Shown here in pieces: positions 28,339-36,151 of a stretch of DNA of 64,000 bases. The DNA lies in contig NZ_CP086654.1 in the NCBI RefSeq assembly GCF_020883535.1, positions 1,922,001 to 1,986,000 on the forward strand, given 5' to 3'. Both the position numbers and the translations under genes were made by a program. This DNA is from Staphylococcus ratti. Its GTDB lineage: Bacteria; Bacillota; Bacilli; Staphylococcales; Staphylococcaceae. Numbering within the stretch: the first letter of the stretch is position 1; each line of letters opens with the position of its first letter. Under the pieces are notes generated by a model. That model was not told the DNA's origin, did no database searches, and saw only the letters and a program-made list of their open reading frames with translations.

Positions 28339-28364
28339 GATTAAACCTCTCACAATCGTGGTAT
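28339..28364 (+). promoter_or_regulatory. SigB-type promoter candidate for the GlsB-family gene
   Basis: GATTAA (28339-28344) and TGGTAT (28359-28364) with a 14-base spacer match the SigB consensus GTTTAA-N(12-15)-GGGTAT at 10 of 12 positions. It lies 43 bases before a GlsB/YeaQ-type gene, a family often under general stress control. Confidence 0.55.
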
Positions 28365-28406
28365 ATGTATCAAGACAATAATTTAGATATAGAGGAGGTT
28401 TTATAA

Positions 28407-28664
28407 ATGGGCTTTATTTTAATGTTAATTATCGGTGGACTTATCGGTTGGGCTGCAGGTGCAATCCTTGGTAAAGATATCCCAGGCGGTATTATTGGTA
28501 ACATTATCGCTGGTCTTCTCGGCTCAGCATTAGGTACGGCATTACTTGGTCATTGGGGTCCATCTTTAGGTGGCGTTTACATCTTACCAGCTTTAATTGG
28601 TTCAATTATTCTTATCGCGTTAGTATCATTAATTTTAGGTGCTTTACGTGGTAAAAAAAGATAA
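28407..28664 (+). CDS. GlsB/YeaQ/YmgE family stress response membrane protein
   Basis: This 85-residue protein is nearly all hydrophobic and glycine-rich. The first helix FILMLIIGGLIGWAAGAIL is followed by the family core GKDIPGGIIGNIIAGLLGSALGTALLG, and a final helix ends in a basic GKKR tail. Members are small stress-induced inner-membrane proteins of unclear role, formerly called transglycosylase-associated. AGGAGG precedes the ATG. A SigB-like promoter is upstream and a hairpin terminator at 28680-28713 follows. Confidence 0.88.
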   Translation: MGFILMLIIGGLIGWAAGAILGKDIPGGIIGNIIAGLLGSALGTALLGHWGPSLGGVYILPALIGSIILIALVSLILGALRGKKR

Positions 28665-28679
28665 TCAATAAATACGTAA

Positions 28680-28713
28680 AGAGGCAGGAACCATGTTCCC
28701 GCCTCTTTTTTTA
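28680..28713 (+). terminator. Terminator after the GlsB-family gene
   Basis: Arms AGAGGCAGGAAC and GTTCCCGCCTCT (one mismatch) are followed by seven Ts. Confidence 0.85.
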
Positions 28714-28783
28714 GAGATATTGGATTAATTTTTGATAAATAATCAAAAGCTATATACGCCTATAAAGACGAATAGCTTTTTCT

Positions 28784-29749
28784 TTATGCTTGTTTTTTGA
28801 GTTCTACAGGCGGCTGAACATTGGACGCTTGAACAATGTATTTCGGTCTTTGCTTAACTTCATAATATATTCTACCAATGTATTCTCCAATAACCCCAAT
28901 GGATATTAGTTGAATTCCACCAATAAATAATACGGCTGCAATACTCGTAAAATAGCCTGGCACAGATACACCGTGTACAAAAGTATCCACTAATAAGTAA
29001 GCAATATACAACATGCTCACTACAAAAATCGCTAAACCTAAGTAAATCATCATACGTAATGGTTTATTATTAAATGAAATGAGACCATCAATCGCATAGT
29101 TCAATAAGCTACCAAATGACCATTTTGATACTCCGGCTTCTCTTTCGACATTTTTATAACTAATCACTTTCGTATTATAGCCAATCCAAGCAAATAAGCC
29201 TTTTGAAAAACGATTATATTCACTAAGGCTAACGAGTGATTGCACGGCGCGTTGACTTAATAATCTGAAATCACCAACACCATCTTCTAAACGGATATCT
29301 TCGACAAAGTAGTTAATTGTTTTGTAGTAAAAGCGCGTCATCCATTTACGCGGTGCATTCTCACCATCACGATTACGTTTGGCAATCACTTGATCATAAC
29401 CTTCTCGATACACCTCTACCATTTGAGGAATCAACTCAGGTGGGTGTTGTAAATCTGCATCAATCATAACTACTGCGTCGCAATCTGTACTATGTTCAAA
29501 CCCTGCAATCATCGCAGACTCTTTCCCAAAATTACGACTAAACGACAAATATTTTACTGTTGGTATCGTTTCTGCAGCATTTTGTAAAATCTCAATAGTA
29601 TTGTCTTTGCTACCATCATCCACAAATAATAAATCGTATTCAAAAGATTTTTGTTGGGATGCTTCGTCTAATATTGATGTTAACTTCGAAATGGTTTGTT
29701 GAATGATTTCCGTCTCGTTATAACAAGGCACGATGACTCTTAACTTCAT
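28784..29749 (-). CDS. csbB: Membrane-anchored family 2 glycosyltransferase (CsbB-like)
   Basis: This 321-residue protein has a cytoplasmic GT-A domain: VIVPCYNETEII at the start, LFVDDGSKDNT, and the metal-binding DADLQHPPEL. Two C-terminal membrane helices lie at about residues 231-252 and 265-290. This is the DPM1/GtrB architecture that loads a sugar onto undecaprenyl phosphate. In S. aureus CsbB works with YfhO to add GlcNAc to lipoteichoic acid, which would suit the presence of ltaS here. YfhO is not in the window. Confidence 0.87.
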   Translation of the reverse strand: MKLRVIVPCYNETEIIQQTISKLTSILDEASQQKSFEYDLLFVDDGSKDNTIEILQNAAETIPTVKYLSFSRNFGKESAMIAGFEHSTDCDAVVMIDADLQHPPELIPQMVEVYREGYDQVIAKRNRDGENAPRKWMTRFYYKTINYFVEDIRLEDGVGDFRLLSQRAVQSLVSLSEYNRFSKGLFAWIGYNTKVISYKNVEREAGVSKWSFGSLLNYAIDGLISFNNKPLRMMIYLGLAIFVVSMLYIAYLLVDTFVHGVSVPGYFTSIAAVLFIGGIQLISIGVIGEYIGRIYYEVKQRPKYIVQASNVQPPVELKKQA

Positions 29750-29997
29750 TATTGTGCACCTACTTATCTCACTGTATTTTTCTAAAGTGGCTTAAAAATG
29801 TAATTCTCATGGATTCAAAGCCATCAAAACATATGAATTCACATGATTGCTTTACAATCGATTTAAACTCTAACCCTAACTATATCAAGATTAAGGTTCA
29901 TTCGCCTACAAAAAAGCAAAAAATATATCAAATTTGTTGAAAATACCATTCAACTTCATTCTATTTTCATTTATGGTCGTAAGGCTACATATAGAAT
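29750..29997. other. Intergenic region upstream of csbB
   Basis: The gap between csbB and mpfA is 312 bases: this AT-rich part presumably holds the csbB promoter, followed by the mpfA terminator. A 62-codon open frame on the plus strand lacks a ribosome binding site and is not called. Confidence 0.4.
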
Positions 29998-30055
29998 AAA
30001 AGCGGACGATTACTTATTATGTCTATAACAATAAGGAAGATTTGTCCGCTTTTTG
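29998..30055 (-). terminator. Terminator after mpfA
   Basis: Outer arms AAAGCGGAC and GTCCGCTTT and inner arms CTTATT and AATAAG make a long two-part hairpin, with a T-rich tail on the minus strand. Confidence 0.75.
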
Positions 30056-30061
30056 GTTTTA

Positions 30062-31426
30062 TTATTTGTCTTGCATATTTTCTTGAACGTTTTCGTCTTC
30101 ACTATTACCTAAACGAGGACGTGCTTCGTTGTATTCGTAACGCAATAATACGTTGATGATTTGATGGTTCTCAATTTCAGATATGACCCAACGATCATAT
30201 TTAGTATCAATGTAATCATCTTGTTCTAGTTCGGTATTTTGTGATTGTAACCAACCACCAATGGTATCAATATCTTCAGAATCTTCAAATTGAATTTGGT
30301 ACATTTCTTCAAGATCACGCAGTAACACACGACCGTTAATTTGATACGTACTTTCGTCCAATTTAATGACGTCGTTGACTTCATCATCATCAAATTCATC
30401 TCGAATCTCTCCGACGATTTCTTCTAAAATATCTTCCATTGTTAAAATCCCGGCTGTACCGCCATATTCATCAATAATTAAACTAATGTGTACATGTTCT
30501 CGCTGCATTCGGATAAGTGCATCACTAATACGTGTCGTTTCCGATATCATCGGCAATTCATGAATGTAGTTACTAATTTTAATCGGTGTCCCCGATGCAT
30601 ATTCCGTTAAAAATTCTTTCACATTGATAAAACCTTTAATATGATCTTTATCCCCATTTTCAGTAATTGGATAACGTGTAAATTGGTGTTCTTTAATTGT
30701 CTCTAACAATTCATCAACATTAAAAGGTTCATTTAATGTAATCATTTGTGTTCTTGGCACCATAATATCTTTAGCATGTCGCTCATCAAAAGAAAAAATG
30801 TTTTGCATATATGCCAATTCCGTTTGGTTAATTTCGCCACCATGATAACTGTTGTTCATAATGATTTTCAGTTCTTCTTCAGACATCGCTTCATTACCGG
30901 CGTTAGGATCTGCACCAAATAAACGAATAATCATTTGCGCTGAACCATTCATTACCCAAATGAGCGGTTTCATAATTAAACCGAACACGTATAATGGACG
31001 TGCATAAAGCAAAGCAACTTTTTCAGTATATTGAATGGCTAAAGTTTTCGGTGCCAATTCACCTATTACAACGTGTATATACGTCACAATAATAAATGCT
31101 GTCACAATTGAAATCGTGGTAACTAACGCATTAGGTAAATGTAATAATTCCACAACAGGATGTAAAATACGCGCAAATAACGGTTCACCTAACCACCCTA
31201 ATCCGAGAGAGGTCACAGTAATCCCCAATTGACAGGCAGATAGGTAATAATCCAGATTGGAAATCATGCGCTTTACTACTCTCGCGTTGCCATTGCCTTC
31301 CGCAATCAATTGTTCGATACGTGAAGCGCGCACCTTTACTAGCGCAAACTCCGAACCAACAAAAACTGTTGTTAATGCAATTAATGCTGCAAATATTGTT
31401 AAATATAATATGGTCGTACTATCCAA
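30062..31426 (-). CDS. mpfA: CNNM/CorC-type transporter (hemolysin family), MpfA-like
   Basis: This 454-residue protein has the CNNM/DUF21 membrane domain with about four helices (residues 1-150). Two CBS domains follow (about 215-335, with [14 protein letters not shown] and [21 protein letters not shown]), then a CorC_HlyC domain at the C-terminus. S. aureus MpfA of this type protects against magnesium excess, probably by exporting it. The start codon is TTG with AAGGGA just before it, and a stronger GGAGGTG lies about 24 bases upstream beyond a small hairpin. The leader has unusual features, described separately. Confidence 0.88.
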   Translation of the reverse strand: MDSTTILYLTIFAALIALTTVFVGSEFALVKVRASRIEQLIAEGNGNARVVKRMISNLDYYLSACQLGITVTSLGLGWLGEPLFARILHPVVELLHLPNALVTTISIVTAFIIVTYIHVVIGELAPKTLAIQYTEKVALLYARPLYVFGLIMKPLIWVMNGSAQMIIRLFGADPNAGNEAMSEEELKIIMNNSYHGGEINQTELAYMQNIFSFDERHAKDIMVPRTQMITLNEPFNVDELLETIKEHQFTRYPITENGDKDHIKGFINVKEFLTEYASGTPIKISNYIHELPMISETTRISDALIRMQREHVHISLIIDEYGGTAGILTMEDILEEIVGEIRDEFDDDEVNDVIKLDESTYQINGRVLLRDLEEMYQIQFEDSEDIDTIGGWLQSQNTELEQDDYIDTKYDRWVISEIENHQIINVLLRYEYNEARPRLGNSEDENVQENMQDK

Positions 31427-31584
31427 TTAGTTCCCTTATAGAAAGGGATTCACCTCCGTTTTTTTGCATCGCTCAAGTAAAGGCGATGACATCAATAATT
31501 TAATACATGATAATTTAAAGTTTCTTGATGTTAAATCCTTCCCATTGAGCTCCCTCCAGACGCAAAAATATTAATTCTATCATA
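31427..31584 (-). promoter_or_regulatory. Promoter and structured leader of mpfA (candidate)
   Basis: On the minus strand an extended -10, TGCTATGAT (31579-31587), starts a leader of about 145 bases. It carries GGAGGGAG (31550-31557) before ATG-GGA-AGG-ATT-TAA (31545-31531), a four-codon reading frame. A hairpin with arms CATCGC/GCGATG (31467-31488) comes next, then GGAGGTG, then a second hairpin with arms CCCTT/AAGGG (31433-31447) just before the TTG start. The rest of the gap to fruA (31585-31807) holds only repeat copy 4. Confidence 0.45.
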
Positions 31585-31727
31585 GCATAATTTTAGGTGA
31601 AATAATACTATTAATACATGCTTCTGCTCATTTCAACTTGATAGCCTGCCTCACTGATTGCTTTATAAATATACCTTTAACCACATATACTTCCCAACTA
31701 TTGCACGCTTTGTTAATTAAGATAAAA

Positions 31728-31770
31728 GGGAGTGAGACAGAAATCTATTTGATTTCGTCGTCTCACCCCC
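31728..31770. repeat. Dispersed palindromic repeat, copy 4
   Basis: GGGAGTGAGACAGAAATC, TATTTGATTTCGTCGTCTCAC and CCCC form an imperfect hairpin downstream of fruA, in the opposite orientation to copies 2 and 3. Confidence 0.8.
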
Positions 31771-31807
31771 AAAATGAACGTTCACACTATAACAACCACT
31801 GAGACTT

Positions 31808-33724
31808 TTACGTAAGATCTGACATTGTTATTTTTTCAGTATTCTTTTTTAATATTCCGTAAAGGATAGCACTGATACATCCCCCAATTAAAATGGCAAT
31901 AATAGTATATAGCGCGTGGCTCAAATCTGTTCCGAAAATCACGAAGATACCGCCATGAGGTGCTTGAATATTTGAACCGAATAATAGCGCTAAACCACCT
32001 GCAACACCTGAACCTACCATCATTGAAGGAATGACACGAATCGGGTCAGCTGCTGCAAACGGAATGGCACCTTCTGTAATAAATGAGGCCCCCATTACGA
32101 TATTCGGGATAATTGCCCCACGTTGCGCTTTTGAGAATTTTTTCTTAAAGAAAATCATCGCTAGTGCAATGGCAATAGGTGGAACCATACCGCCCACCAT
32201 TGCAGCTGTAATCGGTGCCGCATTACCTGCTGTTAAAGCAGCTGTACTAAATACATAAGCCGCTTTGTTAAATGGGCCTCCCATATCAATCGCCATCATT
32301 GCACCAATCACAATACCTAAAATGACCACATTCGAACCTGAAAGTCCATTCAAGCCATTTTGTAATGCTCCATTTAACCATGAAGCAGGTGTGTTGAAAA
32401 CGTAAACCATCAATAAACCGGTAATTAAAACTGAGCCTATTGGATAAATAAGTGTTGGTTTTAATCCTTCTAACATTTGCGGGAAATTTTTAGTTAACTT
32501 TTTAATACCTTGTGTAATGTAGCCTGCTAAGAAACCAGCAATAATTCCTCCGATAAAGCCTGAATGTCCACTCATCGCTAACATCCCACCAACTAAACCA
32601 GCCGCAAATCCAGGTTTGTCAGCGATACTACGTGCAATAAATCCCGCTAAAATCGGAACGATAAGTGCGAAAGCACTTTTATTACCAATCTGCCATAATG
32701 TTGCTGCAAAAGCGTTGTAATCTGAACTTTTTGGGTCATAAGCTTCTGGACCAATCATAAATACAATCGCCATTAAAATACCACCAGCAATGACGAGGGG
32801 TAACATATTAGAAACACCATTCATTAAATGTTTATAAATCGTTTTACCGATACCCATTTTTTCTTCTTGTGTCAAAGTTTGACCACTACCTTGTGATGTA
32901 AAAGGTTTTCTAGAGGTGTCGAGTGCGCTCTTAATTAATGCTTCTGGTCGTTTAATACCATCAGCTACAGGGACTTGTACTACATTTTTTCCGTTAAAGC
33001 GATCTGTTTCAACATGTACATCAGCAGCTACAATGATTCCTGTTGCATGTGCAATATCTTCGTCTGTTAATCGATTTTTGACACCGCCCGCACCATTTGT
33101 CTCTACTTTCATTTTAATGCCTATTGCGTCTGCTTGCTTTTTAAGTGCATCTCGAGCCATAAATGTATGTGCGATACCTGTAGGACAAGCTGTAACTGCA
33201 AGTACATAAGGCTCATTGTCATGATCAGGCACTGTCGTTGCGACTTCTTCCGTTGCTTCGTCTGTCGCTTCATCGTCTGCTTGATTGATAATGGCAAGTA
33301 CTTCCTCTGGAGAAGCTGCTTTTAACAATTGGGCACGAACTGCTTCATCCATTAAAATACCAGATAATTTTGCTAAAGCATCTAAGTGTGTTTGTGCGCC
33401 TGTTTCAGGTGCTGCAATCATAAAAAACAGATGTGCAGGTTGCATATCTAAACTGTCATAATCAATCCCTGCTTGTGATTTACCAAAAGCGATTGCAGGG
33501 GCGGCTACAGCGGCTACTTTAGCATGTGGAATCGCAATCCCTTCACCAATACCCGTAGAACTTTGACGCTCCCGATTGTTTATACCTTCAATAAATCCGG
33601 CTAAATCATTCAATTTTCCTGCTTGGTTCAACTGATGGGCTAGTGCTTCGATTGCACCATTTTTATCCGTTGCATCCAATTCCATAGCGATTGTTTCTTT
33701 AGTGAGTAACTCTGTGATTCTCAT
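31808..33724 (-). CDS. fruA: PTS fructose transporter subunit IIABC
   Basis: FruA (638 aa) imports fructose and phosphorylates it to fructose 1-phosphate. Domain order is IIA (about 1-145, with the phosphorylated histidine in GIAIPHAK), IIB (about 165-265, with the active cysteine in AVTACPTGIAHTF) and IIC (about 285-630, eight or more helices with GGPFNKAAYVF). It is the last gene of fruR-fruK-fruA and starts one base after the fruK stop. A run of acidic residues links IIA and IIB. Confidence 0.94.
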   Translation of the reverse strand: MRITELLTKETIAMELDATDKNGAIEALAHQLNQAGKLNDLAGFIEGINNRERQSSTGIGEGIAIPHAKVAAVAAPAIAFGKSQAGIDYDSLDMQPAHLFFMIAAPETGAQTHLDALAKLSGILMDEAVRAQLLKAASPEEVLAIINQADDEATDEATEEVATTVPDHDNEPYVLAVTACPTGIAHTFMARDALKKQADAIGIKMKVETNGAGGVKNRLTDEDIAHATGIIVAADVHVETDRFNGKNVVQVPVADGIKRPEALIKSALDTSRKPFTSQGSGQTLTQEEKMGIGKTIYKHLMNGVSNMLPLVIAGGILMAIVFMIGPEAYDPKSSDYNAFAATLWQIGNKSAFALIVPILAGFIARSIADKPGFAAGLVGGMLAMSGHSGFIGGIIAGFLAGYITQGIKKLTKNFPQMLEGLKPTLIYPIGSVLITGLLMVYVFNTPASWLNGALQNGLNGLSGSNVVILGIVIGAMMAIDMGGPFNKAAYVFSTAALTAGNAAPITAAMVGGMVPPIAIALAMIFFKKKFSKAQRGAIIPNIVMGASFITEGAIPFAAADPIRVIPSMMVGSGVAGGLALLFGSNIQAPHGGIFVIFGTDLSHALYTIIAILIGGCISAILYGILKKNTEKITMSDLT

Positions 33725-33725
33725 G

Positions 33726-34649
33726 TTACCCCTCCTTATTTATCGGTGTCACTGACACGTTTGATTGTAAAGATTGAATGGTTTGTCGTTCTGCTAAGTC
33801 GTCATTAAATGCTGTGGCTGATCCAGAGGCAATTGCAAGTTTAAGCCGTGCTTCAATCGGTAATTGCTCTACTAAACTCGCCAACATTCCAGCAACGGTA
33901 CTGTCTCCAGCCCCCACCGTATTTACAACACGACCTTTTGGCGCATTGACTTTGAACGCTTGCGTGTCATCTACGTAAATCGCACCTGCTCCACCTAGAG
34001 ATACGAGCACTGCTTGAGCACCACGTTCTATCAATTTTGTGGCATACGCCACTACATCTTGATCACTATCGATTTGTACATCAAACATTTCTTCTAATTC
34101 ATGTTGATTCGGTTTCACAAATAAAGGTCGATACGGCAAAATACCTTCCATTAACCCTTTTTCAGCATCTACAACAAGCTGTGCTCCAGTTTTACGAACG
34201 ATTTCAGCAATATCTACATACGTAGATTGAGGCAGGCTCGTTGGGACGCTCCCAGCAAGCACAACGATATCTTCTGAAGTCGTTTGTTCAATACGTTGCA
34301 ATAAAGATTGGAGTTGCGCCTCAGAAATTGTAGGGCCTGACGCATTAATTTCCGTTTCTTCATGGCTTTTTAGTTTGATATTAATACGTGTATCTTCATC
34401 TACTGCTATAAAATCTGTTTGTATTCCAGCACTTTCTAATTGATGTTCAATAAAGCGACCTGGAAACCCACCTGTGAATCCTAACGCAACAGAAGATACA
34501 CCTAATGTGTTCAATACTCTCGATACATTGATACCTTTTCCACCTGCAAATTTTGCAGTAGCAGTAGAACGATTTAATGCCCCTGTTCGATAATCTTCGA
34601 GAAAAACAACGTAATCAATAGAGGGGTTTAACGTCACAGTATATATCAT
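33726..34649 (-). CDS. fruK: 1-phosphofructokinase
   Basis: FruK (307 aa) phosphorylates fructose 1-phosphate to fructose 1,6-bisphosphate. It is a PfkB-family sugar kinase: the N-terminal TLNPSIDYVVFL, signature 1 FAGGKGINVSRVL (about residues 34-46) and the catalytic GAGDSTVAGML at about 246-256 with the base aspartate. Position between fruR and fruA, with gaps of only one or two bases, separates it from tagatose-6-phosphate kinase. Confidence 0.93.
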   Translation of the reverse strand: MIYTVTLNPSIDYVVFLEDYRTGALNRSTATAKFAGGKGINVSRVLNTLGVSSVALGFTGGFPGRFIEHQLESAGIQTDFIAVDEDTRINIKLKSHEETEINASGPTISEAQLQSLLQRIEQTTSEDIVVLAGSVPTSLPQSTYVDIAEIVRKTGAQLVVDAEKGLMEGILPYRPLFVKPNQHELEEMFDVQIDSDQDVVAYATKLIERGAQAVLVSLGGAGAIYVDDTQAFKVNAPKGRVVNTVGAGDSTVAGMLASLVEQLPIEARLKLAIASGSATAFNDDLAERQTIQSLQSNVSVTPINKEG

Positions 34650-34651
34650 TA

Positions 34652-35401
34652 TTATCCTCCTAAAAATTCATAATGTGCTTTGAATAGATTGAAATCAATA
34701 GTACTAAACGCTTTTTTTGATGTAATAAGAATAGGCGTTTCATTAGTATGAAGGCGCGCAAAATAACTTTGATGAAATTTAGAGGCATCTGCTAATATAT
34801 ACGTTTGTAAACCTTGATGCATCGCGCTCTCTTTCATAAAAGCTTCTTGTTCATCTGGCGTCGTCAACCCGGCTTCACAGTCTATACCATTAATCCCTAA
34901 AAACACTTTATTGAATGAGTAATGCTTCAAACTATCCGCAGCTCTGGAACCAATCACTGCCAATGTCGTTGTCTTAATCGAGCCACCTATGACTATCGTA
35001 CGTATACTACGCTTAATCAGTGCATCAACATGAGGCAATCCATTTGTAACAGCCGTTACGTTTTGCGCTTTAATATGTGCAATCATCTCTAGCGTTGTTG
35101 AACCAGCATCGATATAAATACAATCGCCGTCTTTAACTAATTGGGCTGCTTGTTGTGCAATTTGAATTTTTTCATCCATATGTTGTGTGCGCTTCGCCTC
35201 TAATGCCAATTCGCTTTGATTTTGAGTTAATTTGGCACCACCATGCACACGTATTAATAACCCTTCCTCTTGAAGTTTAGTTAAATCTCTGCGAATTGTG
35301 GACGCACTACATCCCGTATGTTTCATTAAATTTTGCAAAGATAGAAAATGATGTTGCGATAATGCAGCGATAATCATTCCATGCCTTTTCTCTGTCAACA
35401 T
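34652..35401 (-). CDS. fruR: DeoR family repressor of the fructose operon
   Basis: FruR (249 aa) has an N-terminal DeoR winged helix (KRHGMIIAALSQHHFLSLQNLM, then CSASTIRRDLTKLQEEG) and a C-terminal sugar-phosphate sensor domain with YIDAGSTTLEM and FLGINGID. It probably responds to fructose 1-phosphate. GAGGTGG precedes the ATG. It is the first gene of the fru operon, so it likely represses itself along with fruK and fruA. Confidence 0.9.
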   Translation of the reverse strand: MLTEKRHGMIIAALSQHHFLSLQNLMKHTGCSASTIRRDLTKLQEEGLLIRVHGGAKLTQNQSELALEAKRTQHMDEKIQIAQQAAQLVKDGDCIYIDAGSTTLEMIAHIKAQNVTAVTNGLPHVDALIKRSIRTIVIGGSIKTTTLAVIGSRAADSLKHYSFNKVFLGINGIDCEAGLTTPDEQEAFMKESAMHQGLQTYILADASKFHQSYFARLHTNETPILITSKKAFSTIDFNLFKAHYEFLGG

Positions 35402-35423
35402 TCAACCACCTCTTTTCTCTTAC

Positions 35424-35452
35424 ATTATAATGAATGCGTTTACAAAATTCAA
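35424..35452 (-). promoter_or_regulatory. SigA promoter of the fru operon with a cre site in the spacer
   Basis: Read on the minus strand, TTGAAT (35452-35447) and a perfect TATAAT (35429-35424) are exactly 17 bases apart. The spacer contains TGTAAACGCATTCA (35444-35431), which matches the CcpA cre consensus TGWAANCGNTNWCA at all but one position. CcpA bound there would block polymerase, giving carbon catabolite repression of fructose uptake. Confidence 0.82.
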
Positions 35453-35582
35453 TCATGTTCTTTCAAAACCATTCAAAAACAGTCATCAAAAGACATAATT
35501 ATGCCATATTTTCTTACTAAACGCTCACAAACCACCAAAAAAACATCTCATTACATGGTCATTTTCAAAATAGAAGACAAAT

Positions 35583-35632
35583 AAAAACACACTTCAAAGC
35601 AACCCTCTTTTTAATGGTTACTTCGAAGTGCG
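35583..35632 (-). terminator. Terminator after ybaK
   Basis: Arms CACTTCGAAGTAACC and GGTTGCTTTGAAGTG (minus-strand reading, small mismatches) end in TGTTTTTAT. Confidence 0.7.
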
Positions 35633-35663
35633 TGCACGTATTGTTTGAAGTTTTGATGCTTAT

Positions 35664-36146
35664 CTATTCTGCGGTTATCGTAACCGTCGCCCGATGCGCA
35701 TGAGCAACGGTTGCTAACGCATCAGGATTAACACCCATTTGTATGCCCCGCTGCCCTGCACTTACAAAAATACAATCATATGCAAACATAGCGTTATCAA
35801 ATACGGTGGGCAATTCTGCTTTCATCCCTATCGGCGAACAGCCGCCTCGCACATACCCAGTCACACGTTTTAAATCATCTAGTGGCATTAATTGTAATTT
35901 CTTTTGTCGTACCGCTTGTGCCGCTTTTTTCATATCTAAATGTGCAGATACAGGAATTACAAACACAAAATGCTCATGCTGCTTATTTTCAAGAACGAGC
36001 GTTTTGTACACAAATTCCGATGGGACATCTATTTTCTTTGCCACCTCTTCACCATCGACATGCATTTCTGAGACTTCAAATGTGCGAATATCATATCGCA
36101 CTTTCTCCCGATCTAAACGTCGCATTGCATTCGTCTTTTTTGTCAT
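35664..36146 (-). CDS. ybaK: Cys-tRNA(Pro)/Cys-tRNA(Cys) deacylase, YbaK/EbsC family
   Basis: This 160-residue protein belongs to the YbaK branch of the INS editing domain family, which clears mischarged Cys-tRNA(Pro) in trans. The catalytic lysine segment is YKTLVLE, followed by VIPVSAHLDMKKAAQ and the conserved GGCSPIGMK loop. The start MTKKTNAMRRL is chosen because GGAG lies 8 bases upstream. A GTG three codons earlier is too close to it. It begins 5 bases after the TagF-fusion gene stop, so the two are probably co-transcribed. Confidence 0.9.
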   Translation of the reverse strand: MTKKTNAMRRLDREKVRYDIRTFEVSEMHVDGEEVAKKIDVPSEFVYKTLVLENKQHEHFVFVIPVSAHLDMKKAAQAVRQKKLQLMPLDDLKRVTGYVRGGCSPIGMKAELPTVFDNAMFAYDCIFVSAGQRGIQMGVNPDALATVAHAHRATVTITAE

Positions 36147-36151
36147 TAAAT

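Noticed and set aside
29752-29940. Plus-strand open frame of 62 codons upstream of csbB
   Set aside because: No ribosome binding site, no recognisable family and AT-rich random-looking composition.
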